Assembly: GCF_020880815.1 (NCBI RefSeq)
Contig: NZ_JAJITD010000001.1
Coordinates: forward strand, 496,001-560,000
Source of the DNA: Paraburkholderia sejongensis
Lineage (GTDB): Bacteria; Pseudomonadota; Gammaproteobacteria; Burkholderiales; Burkholderiaceae
Direction of reading: 5' to 3'
DNA length: 64,000 bases
The position numbers and the translations under genes are program-made. Shown piece by piece: positions 56,144-64,000 of the stretch. Position 1 is the first letter of the stretch, and each line of letters begins with the position of its first letter. Below the pieces are notes generated by a model. That model was not told where the DNA came from, did no database searches, and was given only the letters and a program-made list of their open reading frames with translations.

Positions 56144-56188
56144 CATGTCGCGACATGCGCCGCGACCTGCGCGGCGATATTCGCCGCG
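56144..56188. repeat. Two palindromes upstream of the thioesterase gene
   Basis: CATGTCGCGACATG (56144-56157) is a perfect 14-bp palindrome. CGCGGCGA-TAT-TCGCCGCG (56170-56188) is a perfect 8-bp inverted repeat. Both lie in the 139-bp gap between the MocR gene and the thioesterase start and could be operators or RNA hairpins. Confidence 0.65.
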
Positions 56189-56247
56189 ACACGTGCAACG
56201 AGCGACCGCGCGACCGACGTTGCCGCCCATCCATTCCGAACACCGCA

Positions 56248-56736
56248 ATGACCGATCCAACTTCTCCCGCAAAAACAGTCCCCCCCGTGCTCCCCGAAAG
56301 CCCGTTCGTCGACCGTCTCGGCGCGCAGCTGCTGTCCGCCGCCGACGGCGTCAGCGAAGTGCTGCTGCCGTTGCAGCACGATCACATGAACACGTGGGAC
56401 GTCGCGCACGGCGGCGTCACGATGACGCTCGCCGATATCGCGCTGGCGATGGCCGCGCGCAGTCTCGCCGGCGACGGCGTCGGTGTCGTCACCGTGGAGA
56501 TGAAAGTCAACTTCATGCAGCCGGGCCGCGGCGAGTTGCGCGCGAGCGCCCGCGTGCTGCATCGCTCGACCACGATGGCCTATTGCGAAGGCGAGATTCG
56601 CGACAGCGAAGGCCACTTCGTCGCCAAGGCGCTCGGCACCTTCAAATACATGCGCCGCCTCGCGGTGGGCCGCGACGTCGCGCGCCAGCGTCTGCGTACC
56701 GACCCGGGCGCGAAGCCCGGTCCGAGCGACGGCTGA
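56248..56736 (+). CDS. PaaI-like hotdog thioesterase
   Basis: 162 aa from the ATG at 56248, where the hotdog fold begins; the frame is open to 56101 but that part is repetitive Arg/Cys sequence. Family core: MNTWDVAHGGVTMTLADIALAMAAR (active-site loop with HGG), then VTVEMKVNFMQPGRGELRASARVLHRSTTMAYCEGEI. It hydrolyses acyl-CoA, probably aromatic or short-chain, and acts as a release valve in phenylacetate or fatty acid breakdown. The CurA-like reductase follows 98 bp later on the same strand. Confidence 0.9.
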   Translation: MTDPTSPAKTVPPVLPESPFVDRLGAQLLSAADGVSEVLLPLQHDHMNTWDVAHGGVTMTLADIALAMAARSLAGDGVGVVTVEMKVNFMQPGRGELRASARVLHRSTTMAYCEGEIRDSEGHFVAKALGTFKYMRRLAVGRDVARQRLRTDPGAKPGPSDG

Positions 56737-56834
56737 GCGTCCCTACCTCAAGACTTCAACGCCTCAACACCTCAAAAACACGCGCGCTTCGGCACCGAAC
56801 CGCGGCGCCCGGATCAACCCAAGGAGACGACCCG

Positions 56835-57833
56835 ATGAGCCAGATCAACCGCCAACTGCTGCTGGTTTCGCGTCCGCAGGGCGCGGTCACGCCCGATAAC
56901 TTCAAGCTCGTCGAAACGCCGCTCGCGCCGCTGGCCGACGGCGAAGTGCGGGTGCGCAACCATTATTTGTCGCTCGATCCGTACATGCGCGGCCGCATGA
57001 ACGACAGCAAGTCGTACGCGGCGCCGCAGCCGCTGAACGAAGTGATGATCGGCGGCACGGTCGGCGAAGTGGTCGAGTCGAAGAATCCGAAGTTCGCGGT
57101 CGGCGACAAGGTCGTCGCGATGTTCGGCTGGCAGGAGTACGGCACCTCGAACGGCGCGGGCATTCAGAAGGTCGACGACACGCACGTGCCGCTGTCCGCG
57201 TATCTCGGCCCGGTCGGCATGCCGGGCGTCACCGCGTGGTACGGGCTGAACCGCATCATCGCGCCGAAGACCGGCGAGACCGTGGTGGTCAGCGCGGCGA
57301 GCGGCGCGGTCGGCAGCGTGGTCGGTCAGCTCGCGAAGGCGGCCGGCGCGCGCGCGGTCGGTATCGCCGGCGGCGCGGACAAGTGCCGCTACGTAGTCGA
57401 CACGCTCGGCTTCGACGCCTGCGTCGACTACAAGGCCGGCAACCTGTATCAGGACCTGAAGGCGGCGACGCCCGATGGCGTGGACGGCTGCTTCGAGAAC
57501 GTCGGCGGCGAGGTGCTCGACGCGACGCTCGCGCGCATGAACGCGTTCGGGCGTATCGCGCTGTGCGGTTTTATTGCCGGCTACGACGGCCAGCCGCTGC
57601 CGCTGAAACATCCTGCGCTGATACTCACGCAGCGGCTGCTGGTGCAGGGCTTTATCGTCAGCGAACATATGGAAGTGTGGCCGGATGCGCTCAGGCAGCT
57701 CGGCACGCTGGTCGCGCAGCACAAGCTGCAGTATCGCGAGACCGTCGCGCAAGGGCTCGAGTCCGCGCCGCAGGCGTTCATGGGGCTGCTGAAGGGCAAG
57801 AACTTCGGCAAGCAGCTGGTCAAGCTGATCTGA
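56835..57833 (+). CDS. NADP-dependent oxidoreductase, CurA/leukotriene-B4-dehydrogenase type
   Basis: 332 aa of the zinc-free medium-chain reductase family, starting at an ATG with AAGGAGA upstream. It reduces alpha,beta-unsaturated ketones or aldehydes with NADPH. N-terminal GroES-like part (YLSLDPYMRGRMND) and Rossmann part with VSAASGAVGSVVGQLAKAAG (about 155-173). C-terminal ILTQRLLVQGFIVSEHM is typical of this subgroup, as is FENVGGEVLDATLARM. No catalytic zinc ligands are present. Followed 55 bp later by an SDR gene. Confidence 0.92.
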   Translation: MSQINRQLLLVSRPQGAVTPDNFKLVETPLAPLADGEVRVRNHYLSLDPYMRGRMNDSKSYAAPQPLNEVMIGGTVGEVVESKNPKFAVGDKVVAMFGWQEYGTSNGAGIQKVDDTHVPLSAYLGPVGMPGVTAWYGLNRIIAPKTGETVVVSAASGAVGSVVGQLAKAAGARAVGIAGGADKCRYVVDTLGFDACVDYKAGNLYQDLKAATPDGVDGCFENVGGEVLDATLARMNAFGRIALCGFIAGYDGQPLPLKHPALILTQRLLVQGFIVSEHMEVWPDALRQLGTLVAQHKLQYRETVAQGLESAPQAFMGLLKGKNFGKQLVKLI

Positions 57834-57888
57834 GCGGCGCCTGGACTTCGCTACGACAACGGCACCGCCACTAAACCGGGATTGGGAA

Positions 57889-58779
57889 ATGACGTTTGAA
57901 TTTGCAGGCAAGGTGGCGGTGATCACCGGCGCGGGCAGCGGCTTCGGCCGCGCGTTCGCGCACAAGGGCGCGGCGCTCGGCATGAAGCTGGTGCTGGCCG
58001 ATGTCGATGCCGCCGAACTCGCGCGCACCGTCGACGCGTTGCGCGCGGCCGGCGCCGACGCGATCGGCGTGCCGACCGATGTATCGAACGCCGCGCAGGT
58101 CGAGGTGCTCGCGCAGGCCGCGCTCGATGCGTTCGGCAAGGTGCATCTGCTGCTGAACAACGCGGGCGTCGGCACCGGCGGCCTGCTGTGGGAAAGCTCG
58201 GCGAACGACTGGTCGTGGGTGTTCGGCGTCAACGTGATGGGCGTCGCGCACGGCGTGCGGGTGTTCACGCCGATCATGCTCGCGCAGAACGAGCCCGCGC
58301 ATATCGTCAACACGGCATCGGTCGCGGGGCTGCTGTCGCCGCCGGCGATGGGCATCTACAACGCGTCGAAGCACGCGGTGGTGTCGTTGACCGAGACGCT
58401 TTATCAGGACCTGAAGCTCGCGCAGGCGCACAGCGCGGAAGGCGCGCGGGTCGGCTGCTCGTTGCTGTGTCCGGCGTTCGTGCCGACCGGCATCGCCGAC
58501 GCCGAGCGCGCGCGTCCGGCCGACCTGCGCAACGCGGGCCGGCCGACGCGTTCACAGATCGCCGCCGGCAAGCAGTTGCAGCGCGCGGTGCAGTCGGGGC
58601 GCCTGAGCGCCGACGACGTCGCGAACCTCACGTTCGACGCGATCGCCGCGCGGCGTTTCTATATCATCACGCATCCGGGCATCATGGCGACCGTGAAGCT
58701 GCGCCACGACGATATCGAGCAGCTGCGCGAGCCGTCCGATCCGATGTCGCTGAAGCCCGAAGTGAAGAGCGCGGATTAG
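57889..58779 (+). CDS. Short-chain dehydrogenase/reductase
   Basis: 296 aa. Classical SDR: cofactor motif TGAGSGFG (residues 14-21), LLNNAGVG (about 88-95), catalytic Ser in IVNTASVAGL and the Tyr-x-x-x-Lys pair in GIYNASKHAVV (about 162-172). Asp at the end of beta2 (LVLADVDAAEL) favours NAD(H). The extended C-terminal region (about 230-296) distinguishes it from FabG. The substrate is unknown; the surrounding genes suggest an acyl or ketone substrate. Confidence 0.92.
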   Translation: MTFEFAGKVAVITGAGSGFGRAFAHKGAALGMKLVLADVDAAELARTVDALRAAGADAIGVPTDVSNAAQVEVLAQAALDAFGKVHLLLNNAGVGTGGLLWESSANDWSWVFGVNVMGVAHGVRVFTPIMLAQNEPAHIVNTASVAGLLSPPAMGIYNASKHAVVSLTETLYQDLKLAQAHSAEGARVGCSLLCPAFVPTGIADAERARPADLRNAGRPTRSQIAAGKQLQRAVQSGRLSADDVANLTFDAIAARRFYIITHPGIMATVKLRHDDIEQLREPSDPMSLKPEVKSAD

Positions 58780-58926
58780 TCGCCGGTTGTCGGGTCGTTG
58801 AAGCGGCATCGCGCGCGGCCCGGCCTTCGTTGTTGTCCAGAGCGGGGCGCTCGTGCGCGGCGCGGATTGCCACGCGTCGCGGGGCGCCTCCCGCCACACT
58901 TCTATCACGCGTCACACCTCTCACAC

Positions 58927-59886
58927 ATGCCGTTGAATCCGAAGATCGAGCAGGTGCTCGACATGATCGCGCGGGCCCGGCGCCCGCAGTATCACGAGAT
59001 GAGCGCGCAAGCGGCGCGCGCGTCGTATGAAAAGAGCGCGCCGATCCTCGAGATCGCGAGCGCGCCGATGTTTTCTATCGAAGACCTGCGGGTTCCGACC
59101 CGCGACGGCGCGACGATCCGCGCGCGCCTTTACTGTCCGGTCGAGCCGAGTTGGGCGGAACCGCTGCCGGCCTTTCTCTACTACCACGGCGGCGGCTTCA
59201 CGGTCGGCAGCGTCGACACGCATGACGCGTTGTGCCGGATGTTCGCTCGCGACGGCCGCTGCGCGGTGCTGTCGGTCGATTACCGGCTCGCGCCCGAGCA
59301 CAAATTCCCGACCGCGGTGGAAGACTCATTCGATGCGCTCAGCTGGCTGCACGCGCACGCGGCCGAATTCGGCCTCGATGCGCAGCGCCTTGCGGTCGGC
59401 GGCGACAGCGCGGGCGGCACGCTGGCGACGGTCTGCGCGGTGCTCGCGCGCGACGCCGGTATCGCGCTCGCGCTGCAATTGCTGATCTATCCGGGCACCA
59501 CCGGCCATCAGCAGACCGACTCGCATTCGCGGCTCGCGAACGGTTTTCTGCTGTCGGGCGACACGATCCAGTGGTTCTTCGAGCAATACCTGCGCGACAG
59601 CCGCGATCGCGACGACTGGCGTTTCGCGCCGCTCGACGGCGTCAGCGGCGCGCCCGATTTTCACGGCGTCGCACCGGCATGGATCGCGACCGCCGAATAC
59701 GATCCGCTCAGCGACGAGGGCGACGCGTATGCGGACAAGCTGCGCGCTCTTGGCAATCGGGTCACGCTCAAGCGCTACCCGGGGATGATTCACGAGTTCT
59801 TCAAGATGGGCGGCTATGTGCCCGAGGTCGCGCAAGCGCACGCCGATGCCGCGGCGGCGTTGCGCGCGGCGTTTGGGACTGAGTGA
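58927..59886 (+). CDS. Alpha/beta hydrolase, HSL family esterase
   Basis: 319 aa from the ATG at 58927, where homology begins; the frame is open to 58798. Hormone-sensitive-lipase family signatures: oxyanion-hole YYHGGGFTVGS (about 85-95), nucleophile Ser in GGDSAGG (about 159-165), acid in EYDPLSDEGDAY and histidine in MIHEFFKMGGY. No signal peptide, so cytoplasmic. It hydrolyses short-chain acyl esters in known relatives. Last of the + strand acyl-metabolism genes; 147 bp after the SDR. Confidence 0.93.
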   Translation: MPLNPKIEQVLDMIARARRPQYHEMSAQAARASYEKSAPILEIASAPMFSIEDLRVPTRDGATIRARLYCPVEPSWAEPLPAFLYYHGGGFTVGSVDTHDALCRMFARDGRCAVLSVDYRLAPEHKFPTAVEDSFDALSWLHAHAAEFGLDAQRLAVGGDSAGGTLATVCAVLARDAGIALALQLLIYPGTTGHQQTDSHSRLANGFLLSGDTIQWFFEQYLRDSRDRDDWRFAPLDGVSGAPDFHGVAPAWIATAEYDPLSDEGDAYADKLRALGNRVTLKRYPGMIHEFFKMGGYVPEVAQAHADAAAALRAAFGTE

Positions 59887-59917
59887 GGGACCGAGTGAGG
59901 GACGCAGTGAGGCGGGT

Positions 59918-60778
59918 TTAAGCCACGCTGACCGGATCGCGCTCCACATTAAACGCAAAACTGCGCTCGAAATCCCCCGGCCGCACCACCCGGTGCGAGC
60001 CGTTATCGTCGCTGCGCTCGGCCACCGCGACGCCTAGCACGTCACCGAAAGCGGCGACCCGAAGCCCGGTCGTGCTGCGCGTACCGTAATCCGGCGACTC
60101 GATAAACGCCGCCGACAACACCCGTTCCCGTTCGAGCGGAATTCCGGTCGACGGCAACTCGTCGTCGCGCGCGAGCCGCGGATCGCGCATCAGATCGATC
60201 AGCCGTTCGAGCGGCGGCATCGGCTCGCGTGCGAGCAGCGCACCGAGTTCCGCGCGCTTTCTGACCAGCTTCGGCCACGCGGTATCGAGCACCGCGTTCG
60301 AAATCCCGTGCGTGCCCGCCGTGAGCAGTTCGGGCTCGCGCCGCTCGACGCCGCGATTGCAGTACCACGCGAGTTCGCGCCGGTTCCAGTCGCCGACCAG
60401 CAGATTGAAGCCGTTATAGATATCGCCGGTTTTGGCGACGTGCCGCAGATAGGCGAGCGGCGACGCGTGCGGCCGGCCGTCGGCATCGCGCGCGGCGCCG
60501 CTCAGCCAGTCGCTGACCAGCGTGCCGCGGGTCGGCGCGTCGGCGCGCATTTCGCTCGGCGCGCGGTAATTGGTCAGCGCGGCGAAGCGGCCGTCGCGCG
60601 TGAGCCCGAGCCACGTGCCGCCGCCGACCAGATCGCGGCCGGCCAGCACCGCCGGCGCGTCGCGCCACCAGCCGAGCGGCTCGGCGGTGCGGCGGAAGAA
60701 TTCGTCGCGATTCGCGGCGAGCGTGAACAGCGGGCCGTCGACCGCGTCGGGTCGCCAGTCGAAAACGATCAGGCACAT
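59918..60778 (-). CDS. NRDE family protein (TANGO2 homologue)
   Basis: 286 aa from the ATG at 60778. Begins MCLIVFDWRPD with the N-terminal cysteine and continues to LAANRDEFFRRTA, the NRDE signature, and later GGGTWLGLTRDGRFAALTNYRAP. The fold is an Ntn-hydrolase type by family knowledge, and Cys2 would be the nucleophile if active. The eukaryotic relative TANGO2 affects lipid and haem handling. It converges on the esterase gene and lies downstream of ygfZ behind a terminator. Confidence 0.9.
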   Translation of the reverse strand: MCLIVFDWRPDAVDGPLFTLAANRDEFFRRTAEPLGWWRDAPAVLAGRDLVGGGTWLGLTRDGRFAALTNYRAPSEMRADAPTRGTLVSDWLSGAARDADGRPHASPLAYLRHVAKTGDIYNGFNLLVGDWNRRELAWYCNRGVERREPELLTAGTHGISNAVLDTAWPKLVRKRAELGALLAREPMPPLERLIDLMRDPRLARDDELPSTGIPLERERVLSAAFIESPDYGTRSTTGLRVAAFGDVLGVAVAERSDDNGSHRVVRPGDFERSFAFNVERDPVSVA

Positions 60779-60858
60779 CGGGGCGCGTCTCCCGGTGAGA
60801 GCGTAGGCAACGGCGGCGCGAGCCGCCAAAAAAATCGGACGAGAACAAACCCGCCATT

Positions 60859-60882
60859 AAAAAACGGCGCATCGCTGCGCCG
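60859..60882 (-). terminator. Terminator after ygfZ
   Basis: Minus-strand hairpin CGGCGCA-GCGA-TGCGCCG followed by six T. It lies 20 bp past the ygfZ stop codon and separates it from the NRDE gene. Confidence 0.85.
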
Positions 60883-60902
60883 CTTCGGGTTGCGTCCGCC
60901 GT

Positions 60903-62000
60903 TCAGACTTCGGTCGGCAAACCGTAAGGCAGCGGCAGGAACCGCAGCGCCGGGCCGTCGGCCGCGCCCAGGTGCACGCTGCCCGATTCGAGCGCCGCGA
61001 GCTTGATCTCGACCAGCACATCGACGCCGCCGCCTTGCGCGGACGCCGCGTTGACGATCATCCCGCACGGCTGGCCCGGATCGTCCGAGTGGAACAGTTC
61101 CGCGCCCGGGCGCACCGTGTCCAGTTCGCCGGCCACGTTGGCGAGCGACGTGCGCCGCTTGATCGTGCCGCGATACTGGCTGCGCGCGACCACTTCCTGG
61201 CCCGGGTAGCAGCCCTTGCGGAAATTGACCGCGCCGAGCACGTCGTAGTTGACCATTTGCGGCACGAACTGCTCGACCACCGGCTGCGTGATGCGCGGCT
61301 CGCCCGCGCGAATGTCGAGCCAGTCCCACACGGCCGGCGACACGCGCTTGAGGGTGGCGTCGAGCGACGGCAGCAGCGCTTCGACCTGCGCCCTCGGTCC
61401 GATCCACAGATAGCGCAGCCGGTCGAGCGCATCGGGCACGCGGATCAGCGTGCCCGCCGCGCCGTCGAGCTGCACGTGCACGCCGTCGGGCAGCGCATCG
61501 AACACGCCGGACAGCGCGCGGCGCACGTCGCCCGCAAGGCCGACCACCGCGAGTTCGGCGCTGGCGTCAGCAAGCTTCGCCTTGGCGCGCAGCACGAACA
61601 TCGACAGGCGTTTTTGCACGGCCGCCTGCACGTCCTTCGACACCAGCAGACGGATCGTGTCGCCGCTGCGCCAGCTGAGGAACGACGCGAGCAGGCGCCC
61701 CTTCGCCGAGCAGTAACCGGCGAGCCGCGCATTGGCGGCGTCCAGATGCTGGACGTCGTTGGTCAGCTGGCCGTGCAGGAAGCTGGCCGCGTCGTCGCCA
61801 TGCACGTCGATCACGCCGAACTGCGGCAGCGGCATGTAGGCGCCGTGCTGGAGCACCGCGTCGAACTGGTCGGCCGACGGACGAGGCAGCACCGGCAGCG
61901 CGCTCGGTGCGGCCGCTGCGGCCGCTGCAGCAGCGGTGGAGGCGGGGCTGGAAGGGGGGGCTGATGCGTTAGCGGAGGCGTTGCCGAGCGGTGTATTCAT
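60903..62000 (-). CDS. ygfZ: Folate-binding iron-sulfur cluster protein YgfZ
   Basis: 365 aa. GcvT-like tetrahydrofolate-binding protein that supports repair or assembly of certain iron-sulfur enzymes. The family signature KGCYPGQEVVARSQYRG lies at about 263-279, with the conserved cysteine. An N-terminal low-complexity region (residues 8-36, Ala/Ser/Pro with a run of nine Ala) precedes the fold, which starts near VLPRPSADQFDAV. Divergent from mltG across 77 bp. Confidence 0.93.
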   Translation of the reverse strand: MNTPLGNASANASAPPSSPASTAAAAAAAAAPSALPVLPRPSADQFDAVLQHGAYMPLPQFGVIDVHGDDAASFLHGQLTNDVQHLDAANARLAGYCSAKGRLLASFLSWRSGDTIRLLVSKDVQAAVQKRLSMFVLRAKAKLADASAELAVVGLAGDVRRALSGVFDALPDGVHVQLDGAAGTLIRVPDALDRLRYLWIGPRAQVEALLPSLDATLKRVSPAVWDWLDIRAGEPRITQPVVEQFVPQMVNYDVLGAVNFRKGCYPGQEVVARSQYRGTIKRRTSLANVAGELDTVRPGAELFHSDDPGQPCGMIVNAASAQGGGVDVLVEIKLAALESGSVHLGAADGPALRFLPLPYGLPTEV

Positions 62001-62077
62001 GGATTCCGGGAACAGTCAATTCTGACTTTGGCTAAGGCAAACAGTTATTATATTCAGTCCAACCCCGTCACGTTTCC
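62001..62077. promoter_or_regulatory. Divergent ygfZ/mltG promoter region
   Basis: A+T-rich patch at 62041-62056. For mltG, TTGGCT (62028-62033) with TATATT (62049-62054) gives a 15-bp spacer, shorter than ideal. Nothing clear is seen for ygfZ. Confidence 0.35.
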
Positions 62078-63088
62078 ATGTCCCTTCTGAAGAAATGCTT
62101 CGCCGCCGGCGCCGTCGTAGTCGTGCTGGCCGCGGCGGCTATCGCCGCCGGATCTTACTGGGCCACCCGCCCGCTCGAATTGACCCCGGCGCAACTGGAC
62201 GTCACCGTCAAACCGCACAGCAGCCTGCGCAGCGTCGCGCTGCAACTGAATCGCGGCGGCGTGCCGGTCGAGCCCGAGCTGTTCATCCTGATGACGCGGC
62301 TGCTCGGGCTGCAAAGCGAACTGAAATCCGGCAACTACGAATTCAAAAGCGGCATCACGCCGTACGACGTGCTGCAGAAGATCGCGCGCGGCGACGTCAA
62401 CGAGTATGTCGCGACGATCATCGAAGGCTGGACCTTCAAGCGCATGCGCGCGGAGCTGGACGCGAATCCGGCGCTCAAGCACGACTCGGCGGGTCTGTCC
62501 GACGCGGATCTGATGATCGCGATCGGTGCGCCGGAAGCGTCGATCGGCAACGGCGAAGGGCTGTTCTTCCCGGACACCTATCTGTTCGATAAAAACACCA
62601 GCGACCTCGACATCTACCGCCGCGCGTACCGTCTGATGCGCGTGCGGCTCGATGAAGCGTGGCTCGCGCGCGCGCCGAACCTGCCGTACAAGAGCCCGTA
62701 CGAAGCGCTGACGATGGCCTCGATCATCGAAAAGGAAACCGGCAAACCGTCCGACCGGCCGCTCGTCGCCGCGGTGTTCGCGAACCGTCTGCGCGCGGGC
62801 ATGCCGCTGCAGACCGATCCGACCGTGATCTACGGGATGGGCGAGAGCTACGCCGGGCATATCCGCAAGAAGGATCTGCAGACCGACACTCCTTACAATA
62901 CGTACACCCGCATGGGCCTGCCGCCCACGCCGATCGCGCTGCCGGGCGTCGCGTCGCTGCAGGCGGCGCTCAATCCGGCGCCGAGCACCGCGCTGTATTT
63001 CGTCTCGCGCGGCGACGGCAGCAGCATCTTTTCTGACACCCTCGGCGAGCACAACAAGGCCGTGGACAAATACATTCGAGGGCAATAA
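62078..63088 (+). CDS. mltG: Endolytic peptidoglycan transglycosylase
   Basis: 336 aa. Cleaves nascent glycan strands and sets their length, acting in the periplasm with an inner-membrane anchor (about residues 8-28). LysM-like region, then the YceG domain with catalytic Glu218 in [24 protein letters not shown] and [10 protein letters not shown]. The C-terminal [20 protein letters not shown] block is conserved. Its TAA overlaps the tmk ATG by one base, so the two are translationally coupled. Confidence 0.97.
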   Translation: MSLLKKCFAAGAVVVVLAAAAIAAGSYWATRPLELTPAQLDVTVKPHSSLRSVALQLNRGGVPVEPELFILMTRLLGLQSELKSGNYEFKSGITPYDVLQKIARGDVNEYVATIIEGWTFKRMRAELDANPALKHDSAGLSDADLMIAIGAPEASIGNGEGLFFPDTYLFDKNTSDLDIYRRAYRLMRVRLDEAWLARAPNLPYKSPYEALTMASIIEKETGKPSDRPLVAAVFANRLRAGMPLQTDPTVIYGMGESYAGHIRKKDLQTDTPYNTYTRMGLPPTPIALPGVASLQAALNPAPSTALYFVSRGDGSSIFSDTLGEHNKAVDKYIRGQ

Positions 63089-63708
63089 TGGCGCGCGGCA
63101 AATTCATCACGTTTGAAGGCATCGACGGCGCGGGCAAGACCACCCATCTTGGCTGGTTTCGCGAACGGCTCGAAGCGAAGCTCGCGGCCACCGGCCGGAC
63201 CGTCGTGATGACGCGCGAACCGGGCGGCACGCCGCTCGGCGAGCAGATTCGCGAGATCGTGCTGCATCAGAAGATGGACCTCGAAACCGAAGCGCTGCTG
63301 ATGTTCGCGGTGCGCCGCCAGCACCTGGCCGAGGTGATCGAGCCGGCACTGGCACGCGGCGACTGGGTGTTGTCCGATCGCTTCACCGACGCGACCTTCG
63401 CGTATCAGGGCGGCGGCCGCGGCCTGCCGCGCGACAAGCTGGAGACGCTGGAGCGCTGGGTGCAGGGCGGTTTTCAGCCGGACCTGACGGTGCTGTTCGA
63501 TCTGCCGCCCGCGGTGGCCAACGAACGGCGCAGCGCGGCGCGCGATCCGGATCGCTTCGAGCGCGAATCGGCCGCCTTTTTCGAGCGCACGCGCGCCGAA
63601 TACATGCGCCGCGCCGAGGAAGCGCCATACCGGTTCGCTATCATCGACTCTTCGCAAAGCATCGCGCGTATTCAGAAGCAGCTTGAAGAACTGATTGCAA
63701 CTATTTGA
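63088..63708 (+). CDS. tmk: Thymidylate kinase
   Basis: 206 aa. Phosphorylates dTMP to dTDP. P-loop [12 protein letters not shown] (residues 7-18), EPGGTP, the DR(F/Y) motif in [20 protein letters not shown], and a lid region with few basic residues after [10 protein letters not shown]. Length is typical. Second gene of mltG-tmk-holB, an order shared with enterics. Confidence 0.98.
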   Translation: MARGKFITFEGIDGAGKTTHLGWFRERLEAKLAATGRTVVMTREPGGTPLGEQIREIVLHQKMDLETEALLMFAVRRQHLAEVIEPALARGDWVLSDRFTDATFAYQGGGRGLPRDKLETLERWVQGGFQPDLTVLFDLPPAVANERRSAARDPDRFERESAAFFERTRAEYMRRAEEAPYRFAIIDSSQSIARIQKQLEELIATI

Positions 63709-63725
63709 TTTTCAAGCAATATAAT
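63695..63725 (+). promoter_or_regulatory. Candidate internal promoter for holB
   Basis: Perfect TATAAT at 63720-63725 with TTGCAA (63695-63700) 19 bp upstream, in an A+T-rich island unlike the surrounding DNA. A small hairpin GAGCTT-GTA-AAGCTC (63738-63752) would lie at the start of the leader. Confidence 0.42.
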
Positions 63726-63802
63726 TGAAATTTATACGAGCTTGTAAAGCTCGGGCGAAGTCTGAAGTAGCGTATTCAACCCATTGATTGCAAAGACCAA
63801 CG

Positions 63803-64000
63803 ATGATCTACCCGTGGCAAGCCGATGACTGGAACCGCCTGCAGCAGCTGCGTGCTCACTGGCCGCATGCGCTGCTGCTGCACGGCCAGGCCGGGATCGG
63901 CAAGCTGCGCTTCGCGCAGCACCTCGCGCAGGGTCTGCTGTGCGAGGCGCCGCAGCCCAACGGCGAGCCGTGCGGCACCTGCGTCGCCTGCAACTGGTTC
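63803..64000 (+). CDS. holB: DNA polymerase III delta-prime subunit (partial, cut by window end)
   Basis: First 66 codons only; the frame is open through the window edge. The start MIYPWQADDW is typical of betaproteobacterial HolB. A P-loop-like HGQAGIGKLRFAQHLAQ (about 28-44) is followed by the first cysteines of the zinc module (CGTCVAC). It is part of the clamp loader. Position right after mltG-tmk supports the call. Confidence 0.93.
   Translation, partial: MIYPWQADDWNRLQQLRAHWPHALLLHGQAGIGKLRFAQHLAQGLLCEAPQPNGEPCGTCVACNWF

Noticed and set aside
1..64000. CRISPR arrays, transposases, prophage or toxin-antitoxin modules
   Set aside because: None seen. Repeats found are short, few and not spacer-like, and every larger gene fits a housekeeping or metabolic family.

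Overview
This window looks like a stretch of core chromosome from a GC-rich betaproteobacterium of the Burkholderiaceae, most likely Burkholderia, Paraburkholderia or Caballeronia. The basis is the very high G+C content, the gene order tig-clpP-clpX-lon-hupB-tRNA-Val-tRNA-Asp-ppiD, the 1360-aa single-chain PurL, the fused NnrE-NnrD, and paired mfd/ispD-ispF and ompR/envZ blocks. The genus is inferred from remembered synteny and protein character, not from a search. I found no insertion sequence, integrase, prophage, CRISPR array or rRNA gene. The density of ordinary housekeeping genes is high.

Layout. 0.1-4.4 kb: histidine kinase, single-domain response regulator and hybrid kinase on the + strand, ending at a bidirectional terminator that also serves mscL. 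4.5-11.2 kb (minus strand): mscL, a threonine/serine dehydratase, argE and mfd. 11.3-12.6 kb: ispD and ispF of the MEP isoprenoid pathway. 12.7-15.5 kb (minus): an AhpC-type peroxiredoxin and an EnvZ/OmpR-type two-component pair. The pair is divergent from a small secreted protein across a spacer holding helically phased GGTTACA repeats. 15.7-20.1 kb: a DUF1800-DUF1501 secreted pair converging on a divergent squalene/phytoene-synthase-family protein. 20.3-22.7 kb: tRNA-Leu, an unrecognised 95-aa protein, a MarR regulator and glycerate kinase.

23.3-32.5 kb is the protein-quality block: trigger factor, ClpP, ClpX, Lon, HU, two tRNAs and PpiD. 32.6-39.4 kb holds a small lipoprotein, the head-to-head tesA/ybbA-like pair whose start codons share bases, pgi, the NAD(P)H-hydrate repair enzyme and a DadA-like oxidase. 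purL (39.8-43.8 kb) converges on a minus-strand run of ppiC-type isomerase, bolA, yciB, msrB and selO.

48.0-60 kb is weighted to acyl-CoA metabolism: an acyl-CoA ligase, a fused hydratase/3-hydroxyacyl-CoA dehydrogenase, a thiolase, a PaaI-like thioesterase, a CurA-like reductase, an SDR and an HSL-type esterase. A WHy-domain lipoprotein, a DUF2917 protein and a MocR-type regulator interrupt the series. The window ends with an NRDE/TANGO2 protein, ygfZ, and mltG-tmk-holB; holB is cut by the window edge.

I see no complete new multi-gene system such as a defence island or biosynthetic cluster. The items most worth a second look are the NDUFAF6-like protein, the phased repeats at ompR with the adjacent small secreted protein, the DUF1800/DUF1501 pair, the DUF2917/MocR divergent pair with repeated CTGTATC boxes, and the two palindromes in the thioesterase leader.
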